From NCBI RefSeq assembly GCF_022870865.1, contig NZ_CP091508.1, positions 2,885,124-2,949,123 on the forward strand: a stretch of 64,000 nt of DNA, given 5' to 3'. Position 1 is the first letter of the stretch. Each line of letters starts with the position of its first letter. The position numbers and the translations under genes are program-made. The notes under the pieces were generated by a model, which worked only from the letters and a program-made list of their open reading frames with translations, was not told where the DNA came from and made no database searches. Source of the stretch: Uruburuella testudinis (lineage in GTDB: Bacteria; Pseudomonadota; Gammaproteobacteria; Burkholderiales; Neisseriaceae). This document shows, piece after piece, positions 39,845 through 49,898 of this stretch.

Positions 39845-40984
39845 ATGAATCCGATTTACGCTCCCCTTTTCCAACCCTATACGCTCAACAACGGCGCCGA
39901 AATCCGCAACCGTCTGGTGGTGGCGCCGATGACCCATTACGCGTCCAACCCCGACGGCAGCGCCAGCAAAGAAGAGCTGGCCTGGCTGCGCGGCCGCGCC
40001 GGCAACATCGGCATGTTTATCACCGCCGCCACGCTGGTATCGGCAGAGGGCAAAGCCTTTCCCGGCCAGCCCGAAAGCATCAGCGAAGACGACATCTACA
40101 GCCTGCGCCGCGTGGCCGCTACCATTCAGGCGCAGGGCGCCAAAGCCATTTTGCAGATTCACCACGGCGGCAAACTGGCGCTCAAAGATTTAATCGGCAC
40201 ACACGATATCATCGCACCCTCGGCCGACGAAACCACCGGAGCGCGGGCCATGACGGATGAAGAAATCCGCCGCACCATCGCCGCCTTTGCCCAAGCCGCC
40301 GAGCTGGCCGTGGTGGCCGGCTTCGACGGGGTTGAAATCCACGGAGCGAATAACTACCTGATCCAACAGTTTTATTCCGGCCACAGCAACCGCCGCAACG
40401 ACGAATGGGGCGGCAGCCGTGAAAACCGCATGGCTTTTCCGCTGGCTGTAGTCAAAGCGGTTACTGATGTGGCCAAACGCTGCGGCAACGGGCAATTCAT
40501 TATCGGCTACCGTTTCTCGCCCGAAGAGCCCGAAGCGAGCGGCCTGACCATGGAAGACACCTTGGCGCTCATCGATGCGCTGGTGCAAACGCCGTTGCAA
40601 TACCTGCATGTGTCGCTGTGGGATTTTTACAAAAAAGCCCGCCGCGGCGCCGACACCGCGCTCACCCGCATGCAGCTGATTCACCAACGCATCGGCGGCA
40701 AGCTGCCCTTAATCGGCGTGGGCAACCTGTTTAGCGCCGATCAGATTCTTGCCGCCTATCAAACCGGCTGGGCCGAATTTATCGCACTGGGCAAAACAGT
40801 GATGATTAATCCGAACATCGGCGATTTGATTGCCAACGGCGAAGAAGCCGACATCATCACCCGCCTCGACCCCGAACAGGAAGACCATTACCGCATTCCG
40901 CCAAACCTGTGGGCCGCCTGCCTGCGCGGCCCCGCCTACCTGCCGCCGCTGAAAGACAAGGCATGGGCACCGGTGGATTTATAA
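39845..40984 (+). CDS. NADH-dependent flavin oxidoreductase (old yellow enzyme family)
   Basis: This 379-residue FMN barrel enzyme has N-terminal NRLVVAPMTHYAS contacting FMN, ILQIHHGGKL, and the substrate-contacting region VEIHGANNYLIQQFYSGHSN (a His-Ala-Asn variant of the His/Asn pair). It also has YRFSPEEPEASGLTMED and the phosphate-binding GVGNLFSADQI. It resembles the YqiG/NamA-like long form that reduces enones or nitro compounds. AGGACAACC precedes the ATG. It is flanked by repeats on both sides and has no obvious operon partner. Confidence 0.88.
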   Translation: MNPIYAPLFQPYTLNNGAEIRNRLVVAPMTHYASNPDGSASKEELAWLRGRAGNIGMFITAATLVSAEGKAFPGQPESISEDDIYSLRRVAATIQAQGAKAILQIHHGGKLALKDLIGTHDIIAPSADETTGARAMTDEEIRRTIAAFAQAAELAVVAGFDGVEIHGANNYLIQQFYSGHSNRRNDEWGGSRENRMAFPLAVVKAVTDVAKRCGNGQFIIGYRFSPEEPEASGLTMEDTLALIDALVQTPLQYLHVSLWDFYKKARRGADTALTRMQLIHQRIGGKLPLIGVGNLFSADQILAAYQTGWAEFIALGKTVMINPNIGDLIANGEEADIITRLDPEQEDHYRIPPNLWAACLRGPAYLPPLKDKAWAPVDL

Positions 40985-41005
40985 CGCCCCGCATCAAGGC
41001 AACAA

Positions 41006-41049
41006 CAGGCCGTCTGAAACCATTATCGATAATGATTTCAGACGGCCTG
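41006..41049. terminator. DUS-pair hairpin terminator
   Basis: Inverted DUS copies with an ATCGAT-centred loop follow the flavin oxidoreductase gene. A half Correia-like end is at 41069-41085. Confidence 0.75.
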
Positions 41050-41105
41050 TGATACTTGAACGGGTTGTTATACCCATTCACCCAAACAACCTAACAGCCG
41101 TTGGC

Positions 41106-41630
41106 TCAACGCCCCAACATACGCGGCAACACATCTTCCCCTTTCAAACGGTGCACCGCCACCATGGCGATGTGCCCCGCCGCCAGCGCAAACAGCACCC
41201 ACGCCAGCGTGCTGTGCCAATTGCCGCCCAGCTGCACCATCCAATCGATTTTCTCCGGCGAACCCTGCATCACGGTTGCGCCGAACACTTCCAATGCCCC
41301 GCGGGCGCCGCCATATTGGCGGATAAGGCCGATAAACGGCACCGCCACCATCAACACATACAGCGCAATATGGCCGAACAGAGCCGCCATACTGTCGGCA
41401 GGCGGCCGGCGCTTGAGGTTGGCCAGCGCCCACAACAGACGCAAGACCACCAGCACTGCCAACAAAAAGCCCACCGATTTATGGTAATACATCAGGCCTT
41501 TGGTCCATTCGGCATCATCGGCCAACAGCCACGAAAGTGCGGTAAACAGCATAAAGGCAAAACCGGCCGCCATCAGCCAGTGAAAAAAACGGCTGATGCT
41601 GCCGTAAGATTGGGCATTGTCTGCCTGCAT
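41106..41630 (-). CDS. Cytochrome b561-type membrane protein
   Basis: This 174-residue inner-membrane di-heme cytochrome has four helices with heme-ligand histidines in ISRFFHWLMAAG, MYYHKSVGFLLAVLVV, GNWHSTLAWVLF and AAGHIAMVAVHRLKGEDVL. Members of this CybB group transfer electrons between ubiquinone and superoxide or other carriers. The start MQADNAQSYGSIS is preceded by AGGAGCACAATT. It is monocistronic, with an AGGGTGTCC element 90 bases upstream. Confidence 0.9.
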   Translation of the reverse strand: MQADNAQSYGSISRFFHWLMAAGFAFMLFTALSWLLADDAEWTKGLMYYHKSVGFLLAVLVVLRLLWALANLKRRPPADSMAALFGHIALYVLMVAVPFIGLIRQYGGARGALEVFGATVMQGSPEKIDWMVQLGGNWHSTLAWVLFALAAGHIAMVAVHRLKGEDVLPRMLGR

Positions 41631-41714
41631 AATTGTGCTCCTGTATAAAAAATCAGTAGGGTATCCCGTTTCTCAAACAACCTGACTGCATTAACCCGCA
41701 AACCGGCCTGCTCC

Positions 41715-41877
41715 AGGGTGTTCTGACTATTCATATATCATCAGATTTTTTGTGATAAAAGTACAGATGCCAGGCAAAAAACGCAGCAAGATTGGGCATC
41801 TTGCGAGGTTTTTTAACGCAGCAGATGTGCTTTGAGCGCAAAAAATCTGAATCATTCTGAATGGTCATGACGCCCTA
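41715..41877. mobile_element. AGGGTGTCC miniature element, copy E
   Basis: 163 bases with ends AGGGTGTTCTGACTATTC and (inverted) TAGGGCGTCATGACCATTC; same interior as the other copies, orientation as copy A. An extra solo end (TAGGGTATCCTGA) abuts it at 41876. No gene is seen in the gap 41631-42030; it ends with an inverted DUS pair near 41993-42030. Confidence 0.72.
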
Positions 41878-42030
41878 GGGTATCCTGACAGACAGGTATT
41901 TATCTCTGACGGATGCTGAAATGATAAAGGCCGGCCGGCAATGCTGCAAATCTGCCGGCCATATTTTACCGTTTGGCATTGGTGCGCTTCATCAGGCCGT
42001 CTGAAAGCTTCGGCGCTTTTTCAGACGGCA

Positions 42031-43842
42031 TCAATCTTTCGATTCATCGTTTTGCTGCTGGCGTAATTCTTCATATTGCGCCTGTTGCGCCAACACCGAG
42101 CCTTGCGGCGCTTCCGAAGTTTCGCCCTGCTCCCACGGCGCATTATCGGGCAATTCTTCGATATGGATGGTTTTCAACGAATAATCGGGCTGATAATGCA
42201 AGTCGTATTTCGCCGCTTTGATGGTGGAGAGCATAATCAGGCTCATAATCAGCAGCAGCGGTGCGCCCGCAAAAATCGAGGCCGTCTGAAGCGTGGAGAG
42301 GCCGCCGATAAACATCAGCGAAGCCGGCATAAAGCAAAGGGTAAACGCCCAAAATAAACGGTTCCAACGGTGCGGCTCGCCATCCACTTCGCGCTGCACC
42401 ACCGAGGCCAGAATATAAGAAATACTGTCGAACGTGGTGGCGGTGAAAATCACAGCCAGCACCGTAAACACCGCAATCGCCAGCTTGGCCATCGGCAACG
42501 TGCCCAAAATGGCGAAAATAGTGGCGGTAGCACCGCGCTCGTTCAACACCGCCACCACATCCAGCGCACCGGTCAGCTGCATATACAGGCCGTAGTTGCC
42601 CAAAATAATAAAGAACACCGCGCAGCCGAGCGAGCCGAAAAAAATCGAACCGACCGCCATTTGGCGAATGGTGCGGCCTTTGGAAATCTTGGCGATAAAC
42701 AAGCCGATGGTGGGCGCAAACACCAGCCACCACGCCCAATAAAACACCGTCCAATCCTGCGGAAAGTTTGTGCGCTTAAAGCCGTGCTGCTCAAACTGGC
42801 CGAAAGCTTCCGTCCACGTCATCATGGTAGCCATATGAGTGAGCGAGCGGCCGAGGCTTTCCAGCCCGGTATTGAGAATAAACACCGTCGGGCCGGCAAA
42901 CAGCACAAACAGCAAAAAAGCGATGGCCAGATAAAAATTGATGTTGGATAAAAACTGAATGCCGCCCTTCAAGCCTTGGTAGGCGCTGTAGGCGAAAATC
43001 AGGGTCGTGAGCAGCAACACGCCCAGCTGCATGCCCAGGCCGCCGGAAGTGCCGAATAAAACCGACAAACCCTCGGTAATCATCGGCGAAGCCAAGCCCA
43101 GCGAAGTGGCGCCGCCGCCGATCATGCCAAACACAAAAAACACATCCACCAGCTTGCCCCAATTGCTGCGGGTAAAGCGTTCGCCCAACAGCGGCATCAG
43201 GCTCTGGCTCACTTTCAGCACCGGCGAATTGCGCACATGGGCAAAATAAGCAATCGACACCGCCGGCACCAGATAAATCGCCCACGCCACCGGTCCCCAG
43301 TGAAACATACCGTATGTCGACGCCCAGCGCACGGCATCAGGCGAACCTGCGGCAATGCCGAAAGGCGGGCCTTGATAATAATAAACCCACTCCAAAATGC
43401 CCCAATAAAGAATGCCCGAACCGATGCCGCCGCAAAACATCATCGCCGCCCACGAGGCAGTTTTAAATTCCACTTCATCTTCAGGCTTGCCCAATTTGAT
43501 GTTGCCGATATCCGAAGCGGAAATGTATGCCACAAACACCACCGCCAACACCCCGAAAGCCAGATAAGCGCCGCCGAATTTTTCGGTAACAAACGCTTTG
43601 GTCAGCGCCACCCAGGCCGCACCTTGTTCGGGAAAAATCACCAACGGCAGCGTCACCGTCAGCAAAATCAGCAACACGCCGAAAAAAGTAAATTTGTCGA
43701 TACGGGTGTCGGGCGTGGCCGAAGCGCGCGGTTTGAAATTTTTATCGGCGTCAAACATGCCCAAATGGCGGTAAGAAGAAGATGAGTGTGCCGGTTTATA
43801 GCGCAGCGCAGGGCGGCCGGCAGAAGATTTACGAACGGACAA
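42031..43842 (-). CDS. BCCT-family betaine/choline/carnitine-type transporter
   Basis: This 603-residue protein has 12 helices and the BCCT hallmark WAWWLVFAPTIGLFIAKISKG, plus FCGGIGSGILYWGILEW and the Trp-rich core. It should import a quaternary-ammonium osmolyte coupled to Na+ or H+. Long N- and C-terminal hydrophilic tails (about 45 and 75 residues) may sense osmolarity as in BetP. The TTG start at 43842 is chosen because AGGAG lies six bases upstream; the internal ATG (MFDADKNF) lacks a ribosome site. Confidence 0.9.
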   Translation of the reverse strand: MSVRKSSAGRPALRYKPAHSSSSYRHLGMFDADKNFKPRASATPDTRIDKFTFFGVLLILLTVTLPLVIFPEQGAAWVALTKAFVTEKFGGAYLAFGVLAVVFVAYISASDIGNIKLGKPEDEVEFKTASWAAMMFCGGIGSGILYWGILEWVYYYQGPPFGIAAGSPDAVRWASTYGMFHWGPVAWAIYLVPAVSIAYFAHVRNSPVLKVSQSLMPLLGERFTRSNWGKLVDVFFVFGMIGGGATSLGLASPMITEGLSVLFGTSGGLGMQLGVLLLTTLIFAYSAYQGLKGGIQFLSNINFYLAIAFLLFVLFAGPTVFILNTGLESLGRSLTHMATMMTWTEAFGQFEQHGFKRTNFPQDWTVFYWAWWLVFAPTIGLFIAKISKGRTIRQMAVGSIFFGSLGCAVFFIILGNYGLYMQLTGALDVVAVLNERGATATIFAILGTLPMAKLAIAVFTVLAVIFTATTFDSISYILASVVQREVDGEPHRWNRLFWAFTLCFMPASLMFIGGLSTLQTASIFAGAPLLLIMSLIMLSTIKAAKYDLHYQPDYSLKTIHIEELPDNAPWEQGETSEAPQGSVLAQQAQYEELRQQQNDESKD

Positions 43843-44282
43843 TGTTGGCTCCTTAGTTGGTTATTCGTGAGTGTCATGTCGGTTTTTAGAACGAAATATC
43901 GAAAAACAAACTACCTGTGAAAAATCATGTAAGCAACTTATTATAGCATAAATATAAATACATGATTTAAAATGAAATTATAAACTTCAAAGCAAATATA
44001 CCTTTATCAACGGGTAAATTTTCGTTACCGGAAACTAAGGCATCCTGATGTGCCGCCGCCAACTCAGCCGCCGCAATCGTTTTGCACCTTTCAGCAGCCG
44101 CCCGCCTTTCAACCGCAACCACCCTTTCGAACGGAAATACCCGGCATATCCACTCAAAAAAGCACGGGCGCAGGCTGATTTTCTGATGGATATCAGGCCG
44201 TCTGAAAAACCGCCCGCGCAGTAGGCGCAGCCGGCTCAAACCGCTATAATGAAGCAAATTCATACTCACACAAAAACCGCTC
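43843..44282. other. Divergent intergenic region, BCCT gene and metR
   Basis: This 440-base region is AT-rich near 43900-44000 and holds one DUS at 44193-44204. A fragment at 44038-44052 (AAGGCATCCTGATGTG) resembles an AGGGTGTCC-element end. No gene was recognised. Confidence 0.5.
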
Positions 44283-45209
44283 ATGGAATCCATCATCGAA
44301 TTACGCCATCTGAAAACCCTGCTGGCGCTGGAAGAAACCGGCAGCGTATCGCTGGCGGCCAAACGCGTGTTTCTAACCCAATCAGCCTTGTCGCATCAAA
44401 TCCGCGCCCTCGAAGACTACTACGAAACCTCGCTGTTTGAGCGCAAATCCAACCCCTTGCGCTTCACCCCCGCCGGCGAACGCCTGCTGCAACTGGCGCG
44501 CGAGCTGATGCCGCAAGTGGCCGCCGCCGAGCGCGACATGGCGCAGATTATCGAAGGCGAAGCGGGCGAACTGCGGCTGGCGGTAGAATGCCATACCTGC
44601 TTCGACTGGCTGATGCCGGCAATGGGCGAATTCCGCCCGCTATGGCCGCAAGTGGAGCTGGATATCGTCTCCGGCTTCCAAGCCGACCCGGTCGGGCTGC
44701 TGCTGACCCACCGCGCCGATCTGGCCATCGTATCCGAAGCCGTACCGCAGGCCGGCATCGTTTACCAGCCTTTGTTTGCCTATGAAATGGTGGGCATTTG
44801 CGCCAAAGACCATCCGCTCGCCGCCAAAGCCGTATGGCAGCCGGAAGATTTTGCCGATGAAACCCTGATTACCTACCCCGTGCCCGATGATATGCTCGAC
44901 TTGCTGCGCAAAGTGCTGCTGCCCAACGGCATCAACCCGCAACGCCGCCACAGCGAGCTGACCATCGCCATCATCCAGCTGGTGGCCAGCCGCCGCGGCA
45001 TCGCCGCCCTGCCGTATTGGACGGTGATGCCTTATCTGGAAAAAGATTATGTGATTTCGCGCAAAATCACCAAACACAGCCTGCAAAGCGAACTTTATGC
45101 CGCCATGCGCGCAGAAGATACCGGCAAAAGCTATCTCGACGACTTTTGCCAAACCGTGCGCGAACGCGGCTTTGCCGACCTGCCCGGTTTGAGCGTGCTG
45201 GAGATGTAA
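44283..45209 (+). CDS. metR: LysR-family regulator MetR
   Basis: This 308-residue LysR protein has an N-terminal HTH (SVSLAAKRVFLTQSALSHQIR). Its effector domain carries the MetR-type stretch VECHTCFDWLMPAM and PQVELDIVSGFQ. In enterobacteria MetR with homocysteine activates metE and metH; here metE lies 5 kb to the left, so it is likely to be a target, although the genes are not adjacent. It is divergent from the BCCT transporter gene. Confidence 0.9.
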   Translation: MESIIELRHLKTLLALEETGSVSLAAKRVFLTQSALSHQIRALEDYYETSLFERKSNPLRFTPAGERLLQLARELMPQVAAAERDMAQIIEGEAGELRLAVECHTCFDWLMPAMGEFRPLWPQVELDIVSGFQADPVGLLLTHRADLAIVSEAVPQAGIVYQPLFAYEMVGICAKDHPLAAKAVWQPEDFADETLITYPVPDDMLDLLRKVLLPNGINPQRRHSELTIAIIQLVASRRGIAALPYWTVMPYLEKDYVISRKITKHSLQSELYAAMRAEDTGKSYLDDFCQTVRERGFADLPGLSVLEM

Positions 45210-45229
45210 TCTTTTCAAAATAACCATCT

Positions 45230-45310
45230 GATGCCCATTCACAAAAGTAAGCGTAGATCAGATACTTGTATCCGACTACGCTTGCTTTAATTTAGGCTAT
45301 TTTTGTGAAT
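45230..45310. repeat. Correia-like inverted pair
   Basis: ATGCCCATTCACAAAAGTAAGCG (read in two parts) at 45231 and the inverted ATTTTTGTGAATG ending at 45310 flank a short imperfect palindrome (AAGCGTAG / CTACGCTT). Confidence 0.6.
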
Positions 45311-45341
45311 GTTTTTCAGACGGCCTTTGCCTGCCGGAATC

Positions 45342-45611
45342 TCAAACCGCTTTGGTTTTCAGCGGCAACTTGATGTGCGGTTTGGTTTTTTTCTCCGGCG
45401 CATCTTTCAAGCCCAGCTCGATTTGTTGCGCATCGCTCAAAAGATTGCTCCAATCACCGTGCCGGTACCATTCCGGGCCGTCCATTTCAATCGGGTGTTG
45501 GATACGTTCGCAGCCGTTACCGCACTGCAAATCGGCGGCTGAGCAATATTTATCGCAACCCCAACAGATACGCTCGGGGTTTTTCGGATAGATGGGAAAT
45601 TTTTTGGCCAT
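45342..45611 (-). CDS. DUF3079 family small cysteine-rich protein
   Basis: This 89-residue protein has six cysteines in a compact pattern (CWGCDKYC, then CGNGC), followed by ERIQHPIEM and WYRHGDW. The pattern suggests zinc binding. Function is unknown. The ATG at 45611 (MAKKFPIYPKNPERICWG) matches the family N-terminus; an upstream frame of 25 codons does not. The ribosome site is weak. Confidence 0.82.
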   Translation of the reverse strand: MAKKFPIYPKNPERICWGCDKYCSAADLQCGNGCERIQHPIEMDGPEWYRHGDWSNLLSDAQQIELGLKDAPEKKTKPHIKLPLKTKAV

Positions 45612-45841
45612 GATAGCGGTTTGCGGTTGATTTTTGAACCACTTTACGCTTATATTAATCAGTAAACAATATTCCGAAGCCAACAAACGCCGCTTATCGG
45701 GCAGGTTTTACCCGATTTTAAAAATTACCTTTTGTTACAACCGGTTGTATTTACGAAACCCTCACAGTCATCTGTTTGTCAAACAGCGCTGACACACTGT
45801 TACCGTAATATTTCCCAACCCCTCCACAGAAGGCGCCGTTT

Positions 45842-47263
45842 ATGTCACCCAATCTCGAAGGCTCCGGCCGCAAGCTGTTTATCCTCGACACCAATGTGCT
45901 GCTGCACGACCCTTCCAGCCTGTTCAAATTCAAAGAACACGACCTTTACATTCCCATCATCACGCTTGAAGAAATGGATGCGCACAAAAAAGGCATGTCC
46001 GACGTTGCCCGCAACGCCCGCCAAGCCAGCCGCTTTCTCGACGAGCTCATCAATGCCGACCTGCATCTGCTGCGCACCGGCATTCCACTGGCCTGCACCG
46101 GCCGCAGCGAAGCCGAAGGCATGCTGATTCTGCAAACCCACATCGAAGAAGCACCGCTGCCCGCCGGCCTGCCCACCGGCAAAGGCGACAACCAGATTTT
46201 GGCAATTGTAAAAGCCTTGTCCGACAAAATCAGCGATTATGACTATGTGGCACTGGTGTCGAAAGACATCAATATCCGCATCAAAGCGCGCGCCCTCGGC
46301 TTGCACGCCGAAGACTACACCAACGACAAAGTATTAGAAGACAGCGACATCCTCTACAGCGGCTACCACGAGCTGGCTCCCGATTTCTGGACCAATAACG
46401 GTACCCACCTCAATTCCTGGCAAGAAGCCGGCAGCGTATTTTACGAAGTAGAAGGCCCCGATGCCGAAAACCTGCGCCCCAACGAGCTGCTCATCGACCG
46501 CAACGAAAACCAAATCCTACAAGTGCGCGTGCTGGAACAGCAAGGCCGCCGCGCCACCCTGCAAACCGTAAAAGACTACAGCAACATCCGCCACAACGTA
46601 TTCGGCATTACCGCCCGCAACTGGGGGCAAAACTACGCCCTCAACCTGCTGATGGATCCCGAAATCGATTTGGTCACCCTGCTCGGCCAGGCCGGCACCG
46701 GCAAAACCCTGCTCACCCTGGCCGCCGCCCTCAACCAAACCCTCGACCACAAACGCTACAACGAAATCATCATGACCCGCATCACCGTGCCCGTAGGCGA
46801 CGACATCGGCTTTCTGCCCGGCACCGAAGAAGAAAAAATGAACCCGTGGATGGGCGCGCTCGAAGACAACCTTGAAGTGCTCACCGGCATCGGCCACGAA
46901 GGCGATCCCGAATTCGGCACCTGGGCCAAAAAAGCCACCGCCGATTTAATCCGCGCCCGCATCAAAGTCAAATCACTCAACTTTATGCGCGGCCGCACCT
47001 TTCAAAACAAATTTCTGATTATCGACGAAGCACAAAACCTCACCCCCAAACAGATGAAAACCCTCATCACCCGCGCCGGCAACGGCACCAAAGTCGTATG
47101 CCTCGGCAACCTTGCCCAAATCGACACCCCCTATCTCACCGAAGGCAGCAGCGGCCTCACTTACGCCGTCGACCGCTTTCAAGGCTGGAAACACTTCGGC
47201 CACATTACCCTGCAACAGGGCGAACGCTCGCGGCTGGCCGATTATGCAGTAGAGATTTTGTAG
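45842..47263 (+). CDS. PhoH2-type PIN-PhoH RNA helicase/RNase
   Basis: This 473-residue protein joins an N-terminal PIN RNase domain (FILDTNVLLHDP with the acidic Asp, later ITLEEMDAHK and DYVALVSKDINIRIKA) to a C-terminal PhoH ATPase. The ATPase has Walker A GQAGTGKTLLT and Walker B FLIIDEAQNLT, and ends ITLQQGERSRLADYAVEIL. Proteins of this layout are ATP-dependent RNA helicases with ribonuclease activity and in some species form a toxin-antitoxin-like unit. No antitoxin partner is adjacent. A very strong terminator follows. Confidence 0.92.
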   Translation: MSPNLEGSGRKLFILDTNVLLHDPSSLFKFKEHDLYIPIITLEEMDAHKKGMSDVARNARQASRFLDELINADLHLLRTGIPLACTGRSEAEGMLILQTHIEEAPLPAGLPTGKGDNQILAIVKALSDKISDYDYVALVSKDINIRIKARALGLHAEDYTNDKVLEDSDILYSGYHELAPDFWTNNGTHLNSWQEAGSVFYEVEGPDAENLRPNELLIDRNENQILQVRVLEQQGRRATLQTVKDYSNIRHNVFGITARNWGQNYALNLLMDPEIDLVTLLGQAGTGKTLLTLAAALNQTLDHKRYNEIIMTRITVPVGDDIGFLPGTEEEKMNPWMGALEDNLEVLTGIGHEGDPEFGTWAKKATADLIRARIKVKSLNFMRGRTFQNKFLIIDEAQNLTPKQMKTLITRAGNGTKVVCLGNLAQIDTPYLTEGSSGLTYAVDRFQGWKHFGHITLQQGERSRLADYAVEIL

Positions 47264-47300
47264 GCCTGACCGGCTTTGAAAGCAGCATCAGCAGAGCGAT

Positions 47301-47355
47301 AAAACAACCCTGAGGCCGTCTGAAACAATATTTCAGACGGCCTCAGGGTTGTTTT
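47301..47355. terminator. Long bidirectional DUS-pair terminator
   Basis: Arms of about 25 bases (AAAACAACCCTGAGGCCGTC then TGAAA, and complement) are perfectly paired and run between the convergent phoH and glycerate kinase genes. Confidence 0.9.
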
Positions 47356-47374
47356 ATGTTTTATTTATTCAGGA

Positions 47375-48517
47375 CTATTTTTCCACTATACCCATTTGGT
47401 AAATCCTGCCTACATTTTGCGCGGCAGATACCAAATTATCATGGCCATTTTTCAAAATATCTTCCATACTGCCGAGCTGGCGGATAATCGGGAATACTGC
47501 ATCAATTCCTTTTGCATAAACCACTTCATAATCTTCGCGCAGACAACCCACAATCGCAATTACCGGCTTGCCGAAAGCTTTGGCCGTTTGCGCCACGCCA
47601 ACGGGGGTTTTGCCGTGAATACTTTGTGCATCCATGCGCCCTTCCCCAGTGACCACCAAATCGGCATCTTGCACTTTGTCGGCCAGTTTTACTGCATCAA
47701 TCACAATTTGTACGCCGGCTTTCAATTGCACATCGGGCAGCAGCAGCAAACCGCCGCCCATACCGCCGGCAGCCCCTGCCCCTGCTTTATTATTGATGTC
47801 CAGCGCTAAATCACGTTGTACCACTGTGGCAAAATGATTTAATGCTTTATCCAGCTCCACCACCATTTCGGGCGAGGCTCCTTTTTGCGGGCCAAATACT
47901 GCTGAAGCGCCTTTTTCACCACACAAAGGGTTGTTCACATCGCAAGCCACTTCGATTTCTACGGCTTGCAAACGCGGATCTAATCCGCTTAAATCTACTT
48001 CGGCCAGAGCTTGCAGGCTACCGCCGCCAAAACCGACCGGCTGCTGCCCTGCATCAAGCAGCTTCGCACCCAATGCTTGCAACATGCCCGCCCCTCCGTC
48101 ATTGGTGGCGCTGCCACCGATGCCGAGAATGATTTTTTCCACTCCGGCATCCAATGCGGCTTTAATCAATTCACCGGTGCCGTAGCTGGTAGTTTGCAAA
48201 GGGTTGCGCTCTGAGGGCGGTACCAAATGCAAGCCGGAAGCGGCTGCCATTTCAATAATGGCGGTTTTACCGTCGCCCGAAATACCAAATGCAGCAGTGG
48301 TTTGATTACCCAACGGTGCCGTTACCGCTACTTCCAACAGGCGGCCATCAGTAGCATCAATCAGAGATTGCACCGTGCCCTCACCGCCATCGGCCATCGG
48401 CACTTTGATATATTCTGCATCAGGTAATACTTTTTTCAAGCCGATTTCAATCGCAGCAGCCACTTCCAGCGCAGTCAGGCTTTCTTTGAATGAATCAGGC
48501 GCGATTACAATTTTCAT
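47375..48517 (-). CDS. Glycerate kinase
   Basis: This 380-residue GarK/GlxK-type enzyme phosphorylates D-glycerate to 2- or 3-phosphoglycerate. The N-terminus is MKIVIAPDSFKESLTALEVA, with the phosphate-binding MADGGEGTVQSL and the core GIGGSATNDGGAGMLQALG. The C-terminal part has VVTGEGRMDAQSIHGKTPVGV. AAGGAG six bases upstream selects the ATG at 48517. Ten bases separate it from the permease gene, so the two form an operon. Confidence 0.93.
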   Translation of the reverse strand: MKIVIAPDSFKESLTALEVAAAIEIGLKKVLPDAEYIKVPMADGGEGTVQSLIDATDGRLLEVAVTAPLGNQTTAAFGISGDGKTAIIEMAAASGLHLVPPSERNPLQTTSYGTGELIKAALDAGVEKIILGIGGSATNDGGAGMLQALGAKLLDAGQQPVGFGGGSLQALAEVDLSGLDPRLQAVEIEVACDVNNPLCGEKGASAVFGPQKGASPEMVVELDKALNHFATVVQRDLALDINNKAGAGAAGGMGGGLLLLPDVQLKAGVQIVIDAVKLADKVQDADLVVTGEGRMDAQSIHGKTPVGVAQTAKAFGKPVIAIVGCLREDYEVVYAKGIDAVFPIIRQLGSMEDILKNGHDNLVSAAQNVGRIYQMGIVEK

Positions 48518-48527
48518 CTCAGGCTCC

Positions 48528-49787
48528 TTAAAATTTAAATACACCGAAAATCAGGGTGGAAATTATCGTCATCATCAAACCTACCGCGCTTTCATACGGA
48601 ATCAACGTCAAGCGCTCTTTAATGTTCATATTCACACTACCGCCGGTGGCGTGGAAAAACGAACCGTGCGGCATATGGTCAAACACTGTGGCACCGGCAT
48701 GAATCATTGCCGCACCGGCAATCCCGCTGATACCGAGTTCCAGCAAAGTGCTGCTGAACACATTTGATGCCACAACTGTACCGGCGGTAGTAGATGCGGT
48801 AGCCAGCGACATCAGCGCACCTGATATCGGTGCCAACAGATAAGAAGGCAGGCCTGAAGCAGTAAGGCCGTCTATTAACACATCTTTCAAGCCCGAATTG
48901 GCGATAATGCCGGCCAAAGCACCCGTGCCCAACAGCATGATGGCTACTGGTGCCATTTTGCCCAACCCGCTCACAGCATAATGATTGCTGTGTTTAAACT
49001 TGCCCATCAACAACGCGCCGACCAAACCGCCTGCCGGTAAGGCAATCAGCGGATCAACAGCAATACCGGCAATCGGACGCAAGGCCAATAAAACAATTGC
49101 GACCAGCGGTGCGGAAATCGCAGCAGCGAAGCGCGGCAGGTTGCTCGTGTCTTCAATTTCCACCTCATCATCCTGCACGACACTGCCTTTTTTGATTAAG
49201 CGCTTGGCTAAAAAGTAAGTAACGACCACCCCAAACATTGCAGGCACGATGCCTGCGACCATGACCGAAGTAAGCGGGATATTGAAGGCATCTGAAGCGG
49301 CAATAGCATTGGGATTGGGCGACATGATATTACCGGCTTTACCGCCACCGACCATGGCCAGCAAAATAGCCGCTTTCGACAGACCGCCGCGTTTGGCCAA
49401 CGCCAAAGCAATCGGCGATACTGTAATCACCGCAACATCCACAAACACACCTACAGTGGTCAGAATCATGGTAGCAATGGTCAGCGCCAGTAAGGCACGG
49501 GTTTCACCCAGCTTTTTCACAATGGTTTCGGCAATCACCGTAGCCGCACCTGATTCAATCAATACCCCTGCCAGCACACCTGCTGCCAAAATACGCATCA
49601 CGGCCGTGGTAATGCCTTGTGCACCGCCAATCATCAGACTGACGGTTTCGCTCAAGCCGGCGCCGCCCACCAAGCCGCCGACCAATGCACCGACAATCAT
49701 GCCGTAAGCCGGTGGCACTTTCTTTAAAATCAATCCGATGGCGACCACCAACGCAATGATGGCACCGAAAGCCGATACGCTGACCAT
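48528..49787 (-). CDS. GntP-family permease, likely glycerate
   Basis: This 419-residue inner-membrane symporter of the GntP/gluconate family has 11-12 helices. Characteristic stretches are PPAYGMIVGALVGGLVGG, GVFVDVAVITVSPIALALA and GKAGNIMSPNPNAIAA. Its place between a glycerate kinase and a CdaR regulator points to glycerate or a related aldonic acid as substrate. The ATG has AGGAGAAGC upstream. Confidence 0.9.
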   Translation of the reverse strand: MVSVSAFGAIIALVVAIGLILKKVPPAYGMIVGALVGGLVGGAGLSETVSLMIGGAQGITTAVMRILAAGVLAGVLIESGAATVIAETIVKKLGETRALLALTIATMILTTVGVFVDVAVITVSPIALALAKRGGLSKAAILLAMVGGGKAGNIMSPNPNAIAASDAFNIPLTSVMVAGIVPAMFGVVVTYFLAKRLIKKGSVVQDDEVEIEDTSNLPRFAAAISAPLVAIVLLALRPIAGIAVDPLIALPAGGLVGALLMGKFKHSNHYAVSGLGKMAPVAIMLLGTGALAGIIANSGLKDVLIDGLTASGLPSYLLAPISGALMSLATASTTAGTVVASNVFSSTLLELGISGIAGAAMIHAGATVFDHMPHGSFFHATGGSVNMNIKERLTLIPYESAVGLMMTIISTLIFGVFKF

Positions 49788-49898
49788 AATGCTTCTCCTA
49801 TGTAATTAGCTGTTTACTATCAAGTTGATAGCTCGCATTATCGGCCTGAAAAAATGAAAAGTCTTTATAGTTTCAAATAAAAATTACATCAAACAACA

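Noticed and set aside
34411..41900. CRISPR array suggested by many spaced repeats
   Set aside because: Repeats are long, inverted, irregularly spaced and lie singly between genes; no array of short direct repeats with unique spacers and no cas genes are present.
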